Assembly (NCBI GenBank): GCA_023392285.1
Contig: JAEVZK010000106.1
Coordinates: forward strand, 1 to 64,000
DNA length: 64,000 bases
Source: Armatimonadota bacterium
GTDB taxonomy: Bacteria > Armatimonadota > Fimbriimonadia > Fimbriimonadales > Fimbriimonadaceae
Direction of reading: 5' to 3'
In this document: positions 16,380-25,126 of the stretch, piece by piece
Position numbering within the stretch: position 1 is the stretch's first letter
How the letters are laid out: the number at the start of each line of letters is the position of its first letter
The notes under the pieces: generated by a model
What the model saw: the letters and a program-made list of their open reading frames with translations, nothing else
The model's database searches: none
What the model was told of the DNA's origin: nothing
Program-made: the position numbers and the translations under genes

Positions 16380-17110
16380 AGATTGACCAAGCTCCTCTGC
16401 GCCTGCAAAAACTGCGTAACAAATGGGCTTGACGGAGAGCCTTGGAAATCTGACAATGTGCCTTGCTGAACAATCTCCCCATCTTTCATCAGCACGATCG
16501 CGTCGGCCAGATAGGCGGCTTCTCCCATGTCATGAGTGACGAGCACGACCGTTTTCTGAAGTCTTTCGAAGATTCTCCGCAACTCGGTCTGCAACTCGTT
16601 ACGGACCATCGGATCGAGCGCTCCCAGAGGTTCATCGAGTAGCAGAATCGGCGGATCGAGCGCGAGTGCCCGCATAAGAGAAACGCGTTGCCGCTGTCCC
16701 CCACTCAATTCGTTCGGAAACTTGGTCAGCATGGCTTCGGGAAATTGAGTGAGGTGAGCCAGCTCGGTCACTCTTCGGACGCAGTCCTTTATCTCCTGAC
16801 CGAGGTGACGCATCATAAGCCATACATTCTGCTCCGCGGTAAGGTGGGGGAAGAGTCCGCCTTCTTGAATGACGTAGCCCATGGCGCGCCGACGCTTGAT
16901 GAGGTTTTGCGGTTTGAGGGCATGGCCATCGATGAGCACTTCCCCGCTGCTCGGTTCGATGAGCCCGACGATCAGCCTTAGAATCGTTGACTTTCCGCAA
17001 CCACTCGGACCGATTAAAGCGGTCGTTCCACGGTCGTGGAAACGCAGACTGAGGGGCTTAAGCGCATGGTGCTCACCATAGGATTTGCTGACGTTCTTAA
17101 GCTCAATCAT
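16376..17110 (-). CDS. ABC transporter ATPase, OpuCA/EgtV-like
   Basis: 244 residues forming one complete ABC domain. Walker A is GPSGCGKST (about 33-41), the Q-loop is in VIQEGGLFPHLT, the signature is LSGGQRQRV, Walker B is ILLLDEPLGALD, and the switch is VTHDMGEAAYLADAIVLM. It lacks the C-terminal CBS domains common in osmoregulated OpuCA/ProV ATPases, which fits a non-osmotic role. It overlaps egtB upstream and the fused permease downstream by 4 bases each, so all are translated as one coupled unit. Confidence 0.9.
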   Translation of the reverse strand: MIELKNVSKSYGEHHALKPLSLRFHDRGTTALIGPSGCGKSTILRLIVGLIEPSSGEVLIDGHALKPQNLIKRRRAMGYVIQEGGLFPHLTAEQNVWLMMRHLGQEIKDCVRRVTELAHLTQFPEAMLTKFPNELSGGQRQRVSLMRALALDPPILLLDEPLGALDPMVRNELQTELRRIFERLQKTVVLVTHDMGEAAYLADAIVLMKDGEIVQQGTLSDFQGSPSSPFVTQFLQAQRSLVNL

Positions 17111-18417
17111 GGGACATGGCTGGGCGATCGCGCATCTCGGGCTAGCCTCATGCCCAGGAATCCCTGCCTATAGGTGGGGACGTACCAGTTACGGAAAGAG
17201 CACCGAAGAATTGGAGCGGCCGTAGCCCAAGAACCGCCACGACACACGTGATGTTCACCTTTCATGTGATCTTTCGAATAGCCGTCATAAGGGAACGCCT
17301 CGAATCCCTCATACGGAAGAAACGGACTCGACGTCCATTCCCAAACCTGACCAGCCATATCTTCCAAACCGAAGGGGGTCGCTCCTTTCGTTCGATCCCC
17401 GATTGGTCGGGGTGACCAGTGGCTCATCCCAAAGTTCGCTTCGTCACTCGTCGCCAGCGCCTGGCCCCATGGAAACTTGAGCGATAATGGCCCACGCGCT
17501 GCATATTCCCATTCTTCTTCCGTTGGCAGCCTAGCACCGCGCCAGTTCGCATACGCTTCCGCTTCGTAGTAGCTCAAGCAGCTAACAGGTTCATCTGGAT
17601 GGATCGCGCGGAGACCCAACGGTGACAGGAACAAGTAGCGGTCGTCCTGCCGCACCCAATATTCGGGCAAAACCGCTCTCTCTTCCTCTCGCCAAATCTT
17701 CCCCTCGTTGGACCACCACCGATCATCCAAATAGCCGTTCGCGTCGATAAACTGGGTGTATTGGAAGCTCGTCACCGGGTGCTTCGCGAGTTGAAAGGCG
17801 CGGACGTCCACCAGGTGTTGGGTCTTTTCATTGTCGTAGCCACACCAGTTGTCATCTCCCATCGTGAATGAACCCCTTGGAATATCCACCCATTCCGTTT
17901 GGTGATCGCTCTCCCATTTACCTTGAGGAGTTTGAGATATGTCCGCTTCGCCCCTCAAGTGTAGCGCTTTCTGAATCAACTGCATCATTTCGGCAATTGT
18001 CTCTTGATGCTGACATTCGTGCTGCAAGGCGAAATCCCAAGCGTAACCGTCACGCAAGAAGGGATTGCTCTCCAAAAACTCCGCCCGTGCCAACAACTCG
18101 AGAGTCCGCTGCCGAGTCCGTTCCAAGTACTCTTTGATCTCCTTTCGTGTGGGAAGATTCACTCGGTTATCTTTTGGGTTCTCGGGCAGATCGGCAAACA
18201 GGAAGGTCAAGCTCTCATCCAAAACGGGCTGTTGAAATGCACGATCCACGATCCAATATTCTTCGGTTCGCCCAATATGACCGAAATGCCAGCCAATGGG
18301 CGAGTAGAAGTTGTGAACGCGTCGGTTTAAGAATTCTTCGGGGACCTGAGAGAAGAGCCATAGGGTTCGCTCCCTCGCTGCCGTTAGAGAGGCGAAAAGC
18401 TGTTCTGCGCGAGTCAT
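17107..18417 (-). CDS. egtB: Hercynine oxygenase EgtB (ergothioneine biosynthesis)
   Basis: EgtB is an iron enzyme that joins hercynine to a thiol (gamma-Glu-Cys or Cys) as a sulfoxide. The start at 18417 forms ATGA with the egtD stop; the longer frame reaching 18525 lies inside egtD. The 436 residues contain a DinB_2 domain with iron ligands (GWHFGHIGRTEEYW near residue 45, HECQHQET near 135) and a C-terminal formylglycine-generating-enzyme fold (IPRGSFTMGDD, RLPTEEEWEYAAR, MAGQVWEWTSSPF, RGGSWA, LGMRLARD). No egtA, egtC or egtE is here, so a cysteine-using route is possible but not proven. Confidence 0.93.
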   Translation of the reverse strand: MTRAEQLFASLTAARERTLWLFSQVPEEFLNRRVHNFYSPIGWHFGHIGRTEEYWIVDRAFQQPVLDESLTFLFADLPENPKDNRVNLPTRKEIKEYLERTRQRTLELLARAEFLESNPFLRDGYAWDFALQHECQHQETIAEMMQLIQKALHLRGEADISQTPQGKWESDHQTEWVDIPRGSFTMGDDNWCGYDNEKTQHLVDVRAFQLAKHPVTSFQYTQFIDANGYLDDRWWSNEGKIWREEERAVLPEYWVRQDDRYLFLSPLGLRAIHPDEPVSCLSYYEAEAYANWRGARLPTEEEWEYAARGPLSLKFPWGQALATSDEANFGMSHWSPRPIGDRTKGATPFGLEDMAGQVWEWTSSPFLPYEGFEAFPYDGYSKDHMKGEHHVCRGGSWATAAPILRCSFRNWYVPTYRQGFLGMRLARDARSPSHVP

Positions 18418-19367
18418 GCTAAACCACACATATGCAAGGCAAACCAACCTTTCGAATCGGTCCAACGCTGGCGCAATCGAAGACCTGAAGCCGCAATCAT
18501 CTGGTCGAAATCCTTCAACGACCACTTATGCGAATTCTCGGTATGGATACTTTCGCCCGCGCCGAAATGGAAGCTGCGGTTCAAGCTTTCGACGCAGACT
18601 TCTTGGCAGACGGTGCTCACCAGCCGCATTTCGATTCGTGACCATTCCTCGACCCATGGGGCCGAATGTTCGAAGCTGTCCAAATCGAACCGGCCACCCA
18701 AGTCATGGTTGATGCGCGCGAGAATGTTCTTGTTGAAGCGTGCAGTCAGGCCCTCCGCATCATCGTAAGCCGGTTGAATGATCGCAGGATCCTTTCTCAG
18801 ATCTGTTCCGATCAGAAAGGAATCCGCTACAGTCATATGCGCACCTACGGCATGCATGAATTCGATTGCAGAGTGTCGCTCAAAATTTCCGATAGTGCTT
18901 CCCAGAAAGAGAAACAGACGAGGACCATCGTGAGGAGGCAAAACCGCAATTGATTCGAAATAATCACCGGCTAAGGCGGTGATGGCGAGATCCGGAAGTT
19001 CAGCCACTAACTCTCGCACGGAAGCCAGCAAGAATTCAGATGAAATATCGATCGTCACGTACTCACGACTGCCTCCCGCCAAGGCAGCTCGCAACAGCAG
19101 CCGAGTCTTTTCTGAGCTCCCGCTCCCAAATTCAATGATTTGAAGGTTCTGGCCCGCACAGGTAATAATCTCTTCGGCTGAGCCAAGCAGAATCTCGGTT
19201 TCGCAGCGAGTCAAATAGTATTCGGGAAGTCGTGTGATGGCCTGAAACAGTCTTGAACCTTCAGCATCATAGAAGAACGTGCTGGAAAGCGCCTTCTGAG
19301 GCAGGGATAATCCTTTCTCCACCGCTACATCTAAGCGCTCCTCAGGACAAGAAAGTGGCACCTGCAT
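18414..19367 (-). CDS. egtD: L-histidine N-alpha-methyltransferase EgtD
   Basis: EgtD trimethylates histidine to hercynine using S-adenosylmethionine, the committed step to ergothioneine. The family pattern is clear: LSSTFFYDAEGSRLFQAIT, LPEYYLTRCETEIL, the SAM motif EFGSGSSEKTR, LFLFLGSTIGNF, and the C-terminal ENSHKWSL. The start is placed at ATG 19367, which has GGAGAGG about 10 bases upstream; ATG 19391 (8 residues longer) is the alternative. It is the first gene of an overlapping run egtD-egtB-ATPase-fused importer-small membrane protein. Confidence 0.93.
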   Translation of the reverse strand: MQVPLSCPEERLDVAVEKGLSLPQKALSSTFFYDAEGSRLFQAITRLPEYYLTRCETEILLGSAEEIITCAGQNLQIIEFGSGSSEKTRLLLRAALAGGSREYVTIDISSEFLLASVRELVAELPDLAITALAGDYFESIAVLPPHDGPRLFLFLGSTIGNFERHSAIEFMHAVGAHMTVADSFLIGTDLRKDPAIIQPAYDDAEGLTARFNKNILARINHDLGGRFDLDSFEHSAPWVEEWSRIEMRLVSTVCQEVCVESLNRSFHFGAGESIHTENSHKWSLKDFDQMIAASGLRLRQRWTDSKGWFALHMCGLA

Positions 19368-19563
19368 AAACTGAAACCCCTCTCCTACCATTTAAACTTC
19401 TCTCGCGCACTCTTTCCTACGACGTGGCGGCATGAACAATGGACGATACGGACGCTTCACACGTATCGCTGTTCCCCCAATTGCATCTTATGAACCCTTA
19501 TTCGCCTCGATAGTTCCGACGGGTGTGAGCATTTCGACGCTCCGATCTTCGATCGCAAGCTGC

Positions 19564-20367
19564 TCACATTCCGACGCCGGTATAGTGCCGGAGCCCCTTT
19601 CGCCAAAGCACCTGCGAAAGTCCGTAAGCTACGCACACCCAGATCGCTTGGGCAAGAATCGTGGTCCATATTGCGTTGCCGCTCACCCGTCCAATAAGAA
19701 TCTCGGTCGGGGCTCCCGTGGTGTAGTAAAACGGGAAAATTTTCCCCAGAGCCTGGGCCCAGTGGGGCAAGACGGAGATCGGGAATAACTGCCCCGAAAG
19801 GAACAGCATCGGGACGTAATACAGCTCGAAGATCGACATCGCTTCTTGCGTAAACAGCGCAATCATCGACATCATCATTACCGTCGTGAAGCTGACCAAG
19901 TGGCCAAGGATCAGAGACAGAATGAACGGTCCTCCGATGTAAACATGAGCGTCTCCCAGGTAGCCGCGATAGGCCCAGATCAGGATGAAGAAGAAGGGAA
20001 GAAAAAGGCACGTTCGGATAATTCGCCAACTCAGGTTGCGGAAGAACATGAACTGGTAAAGAGACACTGGCCGCACCAGCATGGTTGAGAACTGCCCCTC
20101 TTTGATCTCCATTGCCACTTCCCACATGATGTGGCTGGTGATGAAGCTGCCAAGCAGCAGGAGGCACAGGTAGTAGAGGATGAAATCGCTCGTGGTAAAA
20201 CCGGCGATAGTGTCACCCGTAGCCCCCGCCTTTGCCCACACGAGCGGCATCGTAACGGCTGTGACTAGGTCGGTGATGATCCAGATCAAGCCTGACGCTC
20301 GATAGGCGAGCCCGTCCTGAAACCAAATCGAGAAGATCGCTTTCCACTTTCGGAGCGTGATCGACAT
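19564..20367 (-). CDS. ABC-2 type exporter permease
   Basis: About 267 residues with six predicted helices and the ABC-2 family features of a short N-terminal interfacial stretch (FSIWFQDGLAYRASGLIW) and LLLLGSFITSHIMWEVAMEIKEGQFSTMLVRP. It resembles the ABC-2 permeases annotated as viologen or multidrug export subunits. No ATPase is next to it. The start ATG 20367 has TAATCT 7 bases upstream; ATG 20394 (9 residues longer) is less supported. The stretch 19392-19563 between it and egtD holds no convincing gene. Confidence 0.82.
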   Translation of the reverse strand: MSITLRKWKAIFSIWFQDGLAYRASGLIWIITDLVTAVTMPLVWAKAGATGDTIAGFTTSDFILYYLCLLLLGSFITSHIMWEVAMEIKEGQFSTMLVRPVSLYQFMFFRNLSWRIIRTCLFLPFFFILIWAYRGYLGDAHVYIGGPFILSLILGHLVSFTTVMMMSMIALFTQEAMSIFELYYVPMLFLSGQLFPISVLPHWAQALGKIFPFYYTTGAPTEILIGRVSGNAIWTTILAQAIWVCVAYGLSQVLWRKGLRHYTGVGM

Positions 20368-20374
20368 TTTGCGC

Positions 20375-20380
20375 AGATTA
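20375..20380 (-). promoter_or_regulatory. -10-like box (TAATCT) of the ABC-2 permease
   Basis: TAATCT on the minus strand is 7 bases before the ATG at 20367, matching the leaderless pattern seen elsewhere in the window. Confidence 0.45.
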
Positions 20381-20458
20381 CCGGAAGGTGCCATAAAGGA
20401 AAAAATTCTCGCAACGATGTCAGCCTTATCTCGCTAGCGAAGGCGGAAACCATCCCCT

Positions 20459-20845
20459 GTGAAGCAGATTTTCCTCCTCATCAGCCTTGCCATCGCTTCA
20501 TGCGGCGTGGCGAAAGAACAAGGTTCCGTGGTTGGTTCTTACCAGTTAGATCTCCCAATCGTCGTAAGGGACGTCGCCACGAGGTTGGACATGCCGACTC
20601 CCTATGGGCGAATCCTCTTGCGGAATGACGGAACGTTCTCGTATGCACTGAACACTGGGGGAGCTATCGAAAGCGCATCTGGAATCTTCCGAATTCAAGA
20701 CAGGCACATTTCCCTCACGTCAGGAGGAGCTCTCGTGGGTGGGGAGGCCAAGGTGCTGTTGGGGGAAATCAATGGAGATGAGCTTCAGATCGGCGATTTT
20801 CGATATGTGAAGATCAGAAACGCACCCTCCATACGCTCACCTTAG
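20459..20845 (+). CDS. Small putative lipoprotein, lipocalin-like pattern
   Basis: 128 residues, GTG start. The signal peptide ends in a lipobox (AIASC-GV). The mature part has an alternating beta pattern with GSYQLDLP, ILLRNDGTFSYAL, ASGIFRIQDRHISLTSGG, which recalls small lipocalin-like stress domains. The downstream gene at 21050 shows a similar pattern. No function can be assigned. Confidence 0.6.
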   Translation: MKQIFLLISLAIASCGVAKEQGSVVGSYQLDLPIVVRDVATRLDMPTPYGRILLRNDGTFSYALNTGGAIESASGIFRIQDRHISLTSGGALVGGEAKVLLGEINGDELQIGDFRYVKIRNAPSIRSP

Positions 20846-21049
20846 AATTCCTCAGTGGCCAATCTAGGTGGACACATCCGATTTAGTGCCCAAACAGATT
20901 GGTCTGAAAAGCAAATGGGGGAGTGGCCGCCTCGCGCAGCCCCAAGCCGCGGACGCTCCTCCTTCTGCTTGCTCCTTCGTCCGCAAGAATTCCCGAACGG
21001 CGTCACCCTTCAACCGCTCAGCCGTTTAACGCCTTGAAGGACTCACAAG

Positions 21050-21508
21050 ATGAATAGGATATTCGCAATTACACTGTCAATCGGGCTGTTCGCCACCTTT
21101 TCCGCTGCGGCGCAGAAGCCAAAGCCAAAAAAGAAGGTGATCAAAACGAATCACTCCACTCCGAAGATAGACCCGAGCCTCGCGCCTATGGTGGGCTTGT
21201 GGACCATGCGGAACGGAGAAAAACCTCGATTGGATATTAAGATGAAGTTCACACCCGACGGACATTTTGCCTTCTTGGGTCCAAACTGGAAGTCATCAGG
21301 CACCTACCGAGTGGGCGACGGATCATTGAGCCTCGAGTGGGCAAATGTGGACGGCCAGGTGGTCAAGCCCGGACAGATGAAGAAGAACTTTGATCTCCAC
21401 CTCGACACATGGAGCTTCATCATCGACAAATACACCTACTGGAAAATGGGCTCACCTGTCGTGGCCCCCGCCGTGCCCCTCCCCTCTGACGGCGTCAACG
21501 GAAAATAG
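21050..21508 (+). CDS. Small secreted protein, unknown function
   Basis: 152 residues with a signal peptide (cleavage near SAAA-QK), a Lys-rich stretch (KPKPKKKVIK) and a beta-patterned domain: MVGLWTMRN, MKFTPDGHFAFLG, SSGTYRVGDGSLSLEW. The arrangement (G.W, DG.F, SG.Y.., SL) resembles that in the lipoprotein encoded at 20459, so the two may share a fold. The 200 bases between them hold no supported gene. A strong hairpin follows the stop. Confidence 0.6.
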   Translation: MNRIFAITLSIGLFATFSAAAQKPKPKKKVIKTNHSTPKIDPSLAPMVGLWTMRNGEKPRLDIKMKFTPDGHFAFLGPNWKSSGTYRVGDGSLSLEWANVDGQVVKPGQMKKNFDLHLDTWSFIIDKYTYWKMGSPVVAPAVPLPSDGVNGK

Positions 21509-21520
21509 CCCTAAAATAAA

Positions 21521-21545
21521 ACGAGCCAGCGGATGGCTGGCTCGT
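21521..21545 (-). terminator. Bidirectional terminator, end of the ribosomal-protein operon
   Basis: ACGAGCCAGC (21521-21530) pairs with GCTGGCTCGT (21536-21545). On the minus strand the stem is followed by TTTTATTTT, a strong intrinsic terminator 26 bases after rplE. It may also stop the plus-strand gene ending at 21508. Confidence 0.88.
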
Positions 21546-21570
21546 CAAGATTTTCCGGGTGATGAGTGGC

Positions 21571-22173
21571 TTATTTTTCGCGAAGGGGTAGTCCCATCGC
21601 TTTGAGAAATACTCGAGCTTCTTCATCCGTCTTTGCGGTGGTGCAGATCACGATATCCATACCGCGGATGCGATCGAACGTATCGTAAGGAATTTCCGGA
21701 AAGACGAGTTGCTCCTTCAAACCGAGCGCATAATTGCCACGTCCATCGAAGGACTTCGGCGAGAGGCCCTGAAAGTCTCGGATTCGAGGGAGAACTACCG
21801 AAGCGAGCTTATCGAAGAAGTGATACATACGGTCGCCGCGCAAAGTCACCTTCGCGCCGATCTTCATGCCCTCTCTCAACTTAAAGTTCGAGATCGCCTT
21901 CTTCGCGGTCGTCACCACCGGCTTTTGGCCGGAGATGAGCTGCATATCTCGGACCGAGTTTTCCAGGTGCTTCGGATCCTTGTCGCCTGCGCCGGTGCCC
22001 ATGTTGATCACGATTTTGTCGAGCTTGGGAACCTGCATCGATGAGCCGTAATTAAACTGCTCTTTCAGCTTGGGAATGACTTCGTCCGCATACTTCTTTC
22101 GAAGCCGCGGTTTTGGCATGGTTGCGACCTTTCCAGGCGCTGCCGTATTTTCTGCTTTTTCTTTTCGTGCCAT
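21571..22173 (-). CDS. rplE: 50S ribosomal protein L5
   Basis: L5 binds 5S rRNA in the central protuberance. The sequence from [18 protein letters not shown] onward is typical ([43 protein letters not shown]). The long start at 22173 adds 18 residues ([15 protein letters not shown]...); ATG 22119 has GGAAAGG 8 bases upstream and gives the usual length, so either start is possible. It is the last gene of the operon here; rpsN, rpsH and rplF do not follow. Confidence 0.96.
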   Translation of the reverse strand: MARKEKAENTAAPGKVATMPKPRLRKKYADEVIPKLKEQFNYGSSMQVPKLDKIVINMGTGAGDKDPKHLENSVRDMQLISGQKPVVTTAKKAISNFKLREGMKIGAKVTLRGDRMYHFFDKLASVVLPRIRDFQGLSPKSFDGRGNYALGLKEQLVFPEIPYDTFDRIRGMDIVICTTAKTDEEARVFLKAMGLPLREK

Positions 22174-22224
22174 TGATTTATTTGCCTGATTGCTGACCAG
22201 GCCCTGAATTGGATTTTAGCGGCG

Positions 22225-22635
22225 CTATTCGCTCTTCTCGTATGCGGCGTCGATCAGATTTTCGCCGCTTTTCTTAGCGTAACGAACGACCTTTCCGCCT
22301 TCCTTCTTTCGGCCGACTCGAGTCGGCGTGCCGTCCTTCGGATCGAGCACCATGAGATTGCTCACGTGAATCGGGACCGGAATGCGCAATCGCGTGCTTC
22401 GCTCACCCTGAGTTCGAGCCTTACGATGCTTAACTGCGGCGTTGAGGGGAAGTGGCTGATCCTGATTGTCTGGATTGTTCTTCAGAACAATCGCCTTTTG
22501 CTCCTTAGGGGCAACCGCGTAGACATATCCGACCTCACCCTTATCCTTTCCAGAGATAATGATGACCTGATCGCCCTTGCGGACTTTCAGCTTGATATGC
22601 TTTGCTTGCTGCTTCAGTTCTGCTTTCGTAGGCAT
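22225..22635 (-). CDS. rplX: 50S ribosomal protein L24
   Basis: An assembly-initiating protein of the large subunit. The KOW motif is at VRKGDQVIIISGKDKGEVGYV (about residues 18-38), followed by KNNPDNQDQPLPLNAAVKHRKA. At 136 residues it is longer than the usual 100-105, with extra residues at both ends. Its ATG shares the A of the rplN stop (TAATG), giving coupled translation. Confidence 0.95.
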   Translation of the reverse strand: MPTKAELKQQAKHIKLKVRKGDQVIIISGKDKGEVGYVYAVAPKEQKAIVLKNNPDNQDQPLPLNAAVKHRKARTQGERSTRLRIPVPIHVSNLMVLDPKDGTPTRVGRKKEGGKVVRYAKKSGENLIDAAYEKSE

Positions 22636-23006
22636 TAAAGCACCTCCGGTGCCAGGGAAACGATCTTCATAAAGTTCCGGTCTCGAAGTTCACGAGCCAC
22701 CGGGCCGAAGATGCGAGTACCGCGCGGTTCGTTGTTTGCAGGATTAATCACAACGCAAGCGTTGTCATCAAACTTCAAGGTTGAACCATCGACTCGGCGA
22801 ACAGGCTTCTTAGTCCGTACCACGACCGCCTTCACGACGTCACCCTTCTTGACTGGCATGTTCGGCGTGGCTACCTTGACTGAGCCCACGAGAATGTCGC
22901 CCACGCGCCCGTATCGAGGCTGTGAACCCTTTAGCACGCGGATGCACATGATGACTCGCGCGCCTGAATTGTCGGCCACTTTAAGCCGCGTAAATTGTTG
23001 AACCAT
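22635..23006 (-). CDS. rplN: 50S ribosomal protein L14
   Basis: Highly conserved L14, 123 residues, normal length. It starts [17 protein letters not shown] and contains [14 protein letters not shown] and the signature [17 protein letters not shown]. It forms an intersubunit bridge. A gap of about 100 bases separates it from rpsQ upstream, and no other gene is visible there. Confidence 0.97.
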   Translation of the reverse strand: MVQQFTRLKVADNSGARVIMCIRVLKGSQPRYGRVGDILVGSVKVATPNMPVKKGDVVKAVVVRTKKPVRRVDGSTLKFDDNACVVINPANNEPRGTRIFGPVARELRDRNFMKIVSLAPEVL

Positions 23007-23108
23007 TGCTTTTTTCCTGGTGCAGAGGCCATCCAGCGAGTTGCCGGGTAGGCATGCGATGCGGATGTAAAGGCCGAGCGATCGGCATTCACATCCAAAT
23101 TCAAATTC

Positions 23109-23453
23109 TTATTTGACCTTCTCCAAGATCTGCGTCACTCGCCATCGCTTGTCTTTGGAAATTGGCCGCGTTTCCATGATCTCGACTCGGTCGCCCGCGT
23201 CACAGCCGATCAGGTCGTGAGCCTTAAACTTCTTTGATCGAATCACAACCTTGCCGTAGAGCGGGTGCTGGGTCCGTCGCTGAATCTCGACCACGACTGT
23301 CTTCTCCATCTTGTTGGAAACCACGATTCCCTCACGCAGTTTGCGAGCCGAATCACGGACCGGCGTCGAAGTCTCGGCGGACGCCTTCACCGGTGCCGAG
23401 GCCTTCTTGGCTGCTCGCGGTTTCTTGGCCGGGGTGCTTGTCTCTTCCGACAT
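23109..23453 (-). CDS. rpsQ: 30S ribosomal protein S17 with N-terminal extension
   Basis: The S17 core (about residues 36-114: [38 protein letters not shown]) binds 16S rRNA. The first 35 residues are an Ala/Lys/Thr-rich extension ([20 protein letters not shown]) not found in short S17 proteins. The start overlaps the rpmC stop as TGATG. Confidence 0.96.
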   Translation of the reverse strand: MSEETSTPAKKPRAAKKASAPVKASAETSTPVRDSARKLREGIVVSNKMEKTVVVEIQRRTQHPLYGKVVIRSKKFKAHDLIGCDAGDRVEIMETRPISKDKRWRVTQILEKVK

Positions 23454-23659
23454 CAGGCGTTGCCTCCCTTCTTCTCCGTAATCATGCCCGAAAGGCGCGC
23501 AATATTGTGACGCCGCACTTTCAGGCTCGCCGTATCCGTGATCTGTCGAAAAACAAGATCACGTCGAGCTTTGTAAAGCGCTGCTCGCTCCTGCTTGACC
23601 ATCTCTTCCAATTCTGGAACCGTCTTGTCTTTCAAATCTGCTGACTTATAATCTTTCAT
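23453..23659 (-). CDS. rpmC: 50S ribosomal protein L29
   Basis: 68 residues: [20 protein letters not shown] then [20 protein letters not shown], the usual two-helix L29 at the exit tunnel. ATG 23659 has GGAGG 10 bases upstream. The longer open frame to 23929 crosses the rplP gene and is not used. About 200 bases separate it from rplP, a large gap for this operon, and they contain a terminator-like hairpin. Confidence 0.95.
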   Translation of the reverse strand: MKDYKSADLKDKTVPELEEMVKQERAALYKARRDLVFRQITDTASLKVRRHNIARLSGMITEKKGGNA

Positions 23660-23818
23660 AGTGTGGGTTCCTCCGGGCATTGTGGAGGCATTCACCCTCG
23701 TTCCGAGCGCATCGACTCCCGGACAGCCAAAAGAGGATACCTCAACCTTAACTTCAATTTCTATCGGAGCCGTCCCGTTTTCTCCATGAGGAGATCGGTC
23801 CAGCACAAGCGGAGAAAA

Positions 23819-23846
23819 GGCGCTCCAACATGGAAGTCGGAGCGCC
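23819..23846 (-). terminator. Terminator-like hairpin between rplP and rpmC
   Basis: GGCGCTCC (23819-23826) pairs with GGAGCGCC (23839-23846). On the minus strand the stem is followed by TTTTCTCC. It lies 14 bases after the rplP stop, so it could attenuate transcription into rpmC-rpsQ-rplN-rplX-rplE. Confidence 0.6.
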
Positions 23847-23859
23847 AGTTCCGGCTGGC

Positions 23860-24318
23860 TTACGCCTCTTCGGTCGACGCCTGTGGTGTCGGAAATGCTT
23901 CGTAATCGCGCTTTGTGGCGAACTTGCACTTGATCGGCATCTTGAACATGGCGAGTCGCATCGCTTCCTTTGCTACTTCCTCGGCAACTCCGTTCATTTC
24001 GAACATAACTCGTCCCGGCTTCACAACTGCGACCCAGCCTTCGACCGGTGCCTTACCCTTACCCATACGGGTTTCGAGGGGCTTCTTGGTGTAGCTCTTG
24101 TCGGGGAAGATTCGGATCCAAACCTTTCCACCGCGCTTGATGTGGCGGGTCATGGCAATACGGGCCGACTCGATTTGCCGCGACGTAATCCAACCCGGAT
24201 CCATCGCTACGAGGGCGTAATCGCCGAAGCTGATCTTATTACCCTGCGTCGCCTGACCCTTCATGCGGCCGCGCATCATTTTTCTACGGCCTTCTTTGAC
24301 TCTCTTGGGCATTAACAT
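23860..24318 (-). CDS. rplP: 50S ribosomal protein L16
   Basis: L16 organises the A-site region of the large subunit. [60 protein letters not shown] and [18 protein letters not shown] are all diagnostic. 152 residues, slightly longer than usual at the C-terminus. The start ATG 24318 shares its last base with the rpsC stop (TAATG); ATG 24312 is an equally good alternative, 2 residues shorter. Confidence 0.96.
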   Translation of the reverse strand: MLMPKRVKEGRRKMMRGRMKGQATQGNKISFGDYALVAMDPGWITSRQIESARIAMTRHIKRGGKVWIRIFPDKSYTKKPLETRMGKGKAPVEGWVAVVKPGRVMFEMNGVAEEVAKEAMRLAMFKMPIKCKFATKRDYEAFPTPQASTEEA

Positions 24319-25124
24319 TAGGATTGAGCTCCTTCCGGATTCGGATTAGGTGTTTCAATTTCGATGACCGGCTCGGCCTTGGTTGCGCCGAAGGCTTCTT
24401 GAGCTTCGCCGCCCTTTCTGGTCTCACGGCGCTCTTCGCGCTCGCGCTCTGCTCTCGTCTGAGGCTCATGAACGCGTCGCTCCGGCAGCACTTCGCCCTT
24501 ATAGATCCAAACTTTGCAACCGACCGAACCATAAATGGTATGGGCTGTCGCTACGCCGTAATCGATGTCTGCGCGTAGCGTATGAAGCGGAATCTTGCCG
24601 ACTTTGTCCTTCTCGCTTCGGGCGATTTCAGATCCGCCCAAACGGCCGCTGACCATGACCTTCATGCCGCGTCCATTCAGACGCATGGCTCGGGTCATTG
24701 CCTGCCGCATCGCTCGACGGTGACTGATTCGCTTTTCGAGTTGCAGGCAAATGTTCTCCGCCACCAACTGTGCATCCAGCTCCGGCTGACGCACTTCCGT
24801 GACGTTCACTTGGACAACACTGGTCGGATCTTCCTTTCGGACCATCCGGTTCAAGTTGTCAGTCAGTTCGTCGATGCCCTTGCCGCCGCGACCGATGATC
24901 GCGCCGGGTCGAGCGGTGAAAATGTTGACCTTCAAACGGTTCGCCGCGCGCTCGATCTCGACTCGCGAGACGTTTCCAAGACCGCTGCGTCGCTTGATGT
25001 GCTCACGGATGCGGTGATCCATGAGAAGCGCCGGGCCGTAGCCCTTCTTGTTGTAATACCAGTGGCTATCGAAACCTCGAATGACTCCGACTCGGAAGCC
25101 AACTGGATGAATTTTCTGACCCAA
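24318..25124 (-). CDS. rpsC: 30S ribosomal protein S3 with C-terminal extension
   Basis: S3 has helicase activity at the mRNA entry site. The sequence [22 protein letters not shown], the KH motif [14 protein letters not shown] and [22 protein letters not shown] identify it. At 268 residues it is about 40-50 longer than most, ending in a charged tail ([18 protein letters not shown]...). The start is TTG at 25124, 2 bases after the rplV stop, with GGGAG inside rplV as ribosome site. Confidence 0.96.
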   Translation of the reverse strand: MGQKIHPVGFRVGVIRGFDSHWYYNKKGYGPALLMDHRIREHIKRRSGLGNVSRVEIERAANRLKVNIFTARPGAIIGRGGKGIDELTDNLNRMVRKEDPTSVVQVNVTEVRQPELDAQLVAENICLQLEKRISHRRAMRQAMTRAMRLNGRGMKVMVSGRLGGSEIARSEKDKVGKIPLHTLRADIDYGVATAHTIYGSVGCKVWIYKGEVLPERRVHEPQTRAEREREERRETRKGGEAQEAFGATKAEPVIEIETPNPNPEGAQS

Positions 25125-25126
25125 AG

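Noticed and set aside
20855..21037. 60-residue frame between the two small exported proteins
   Set aside because: No signal peptide, no ribosome site, odd composition; it looks like chance.
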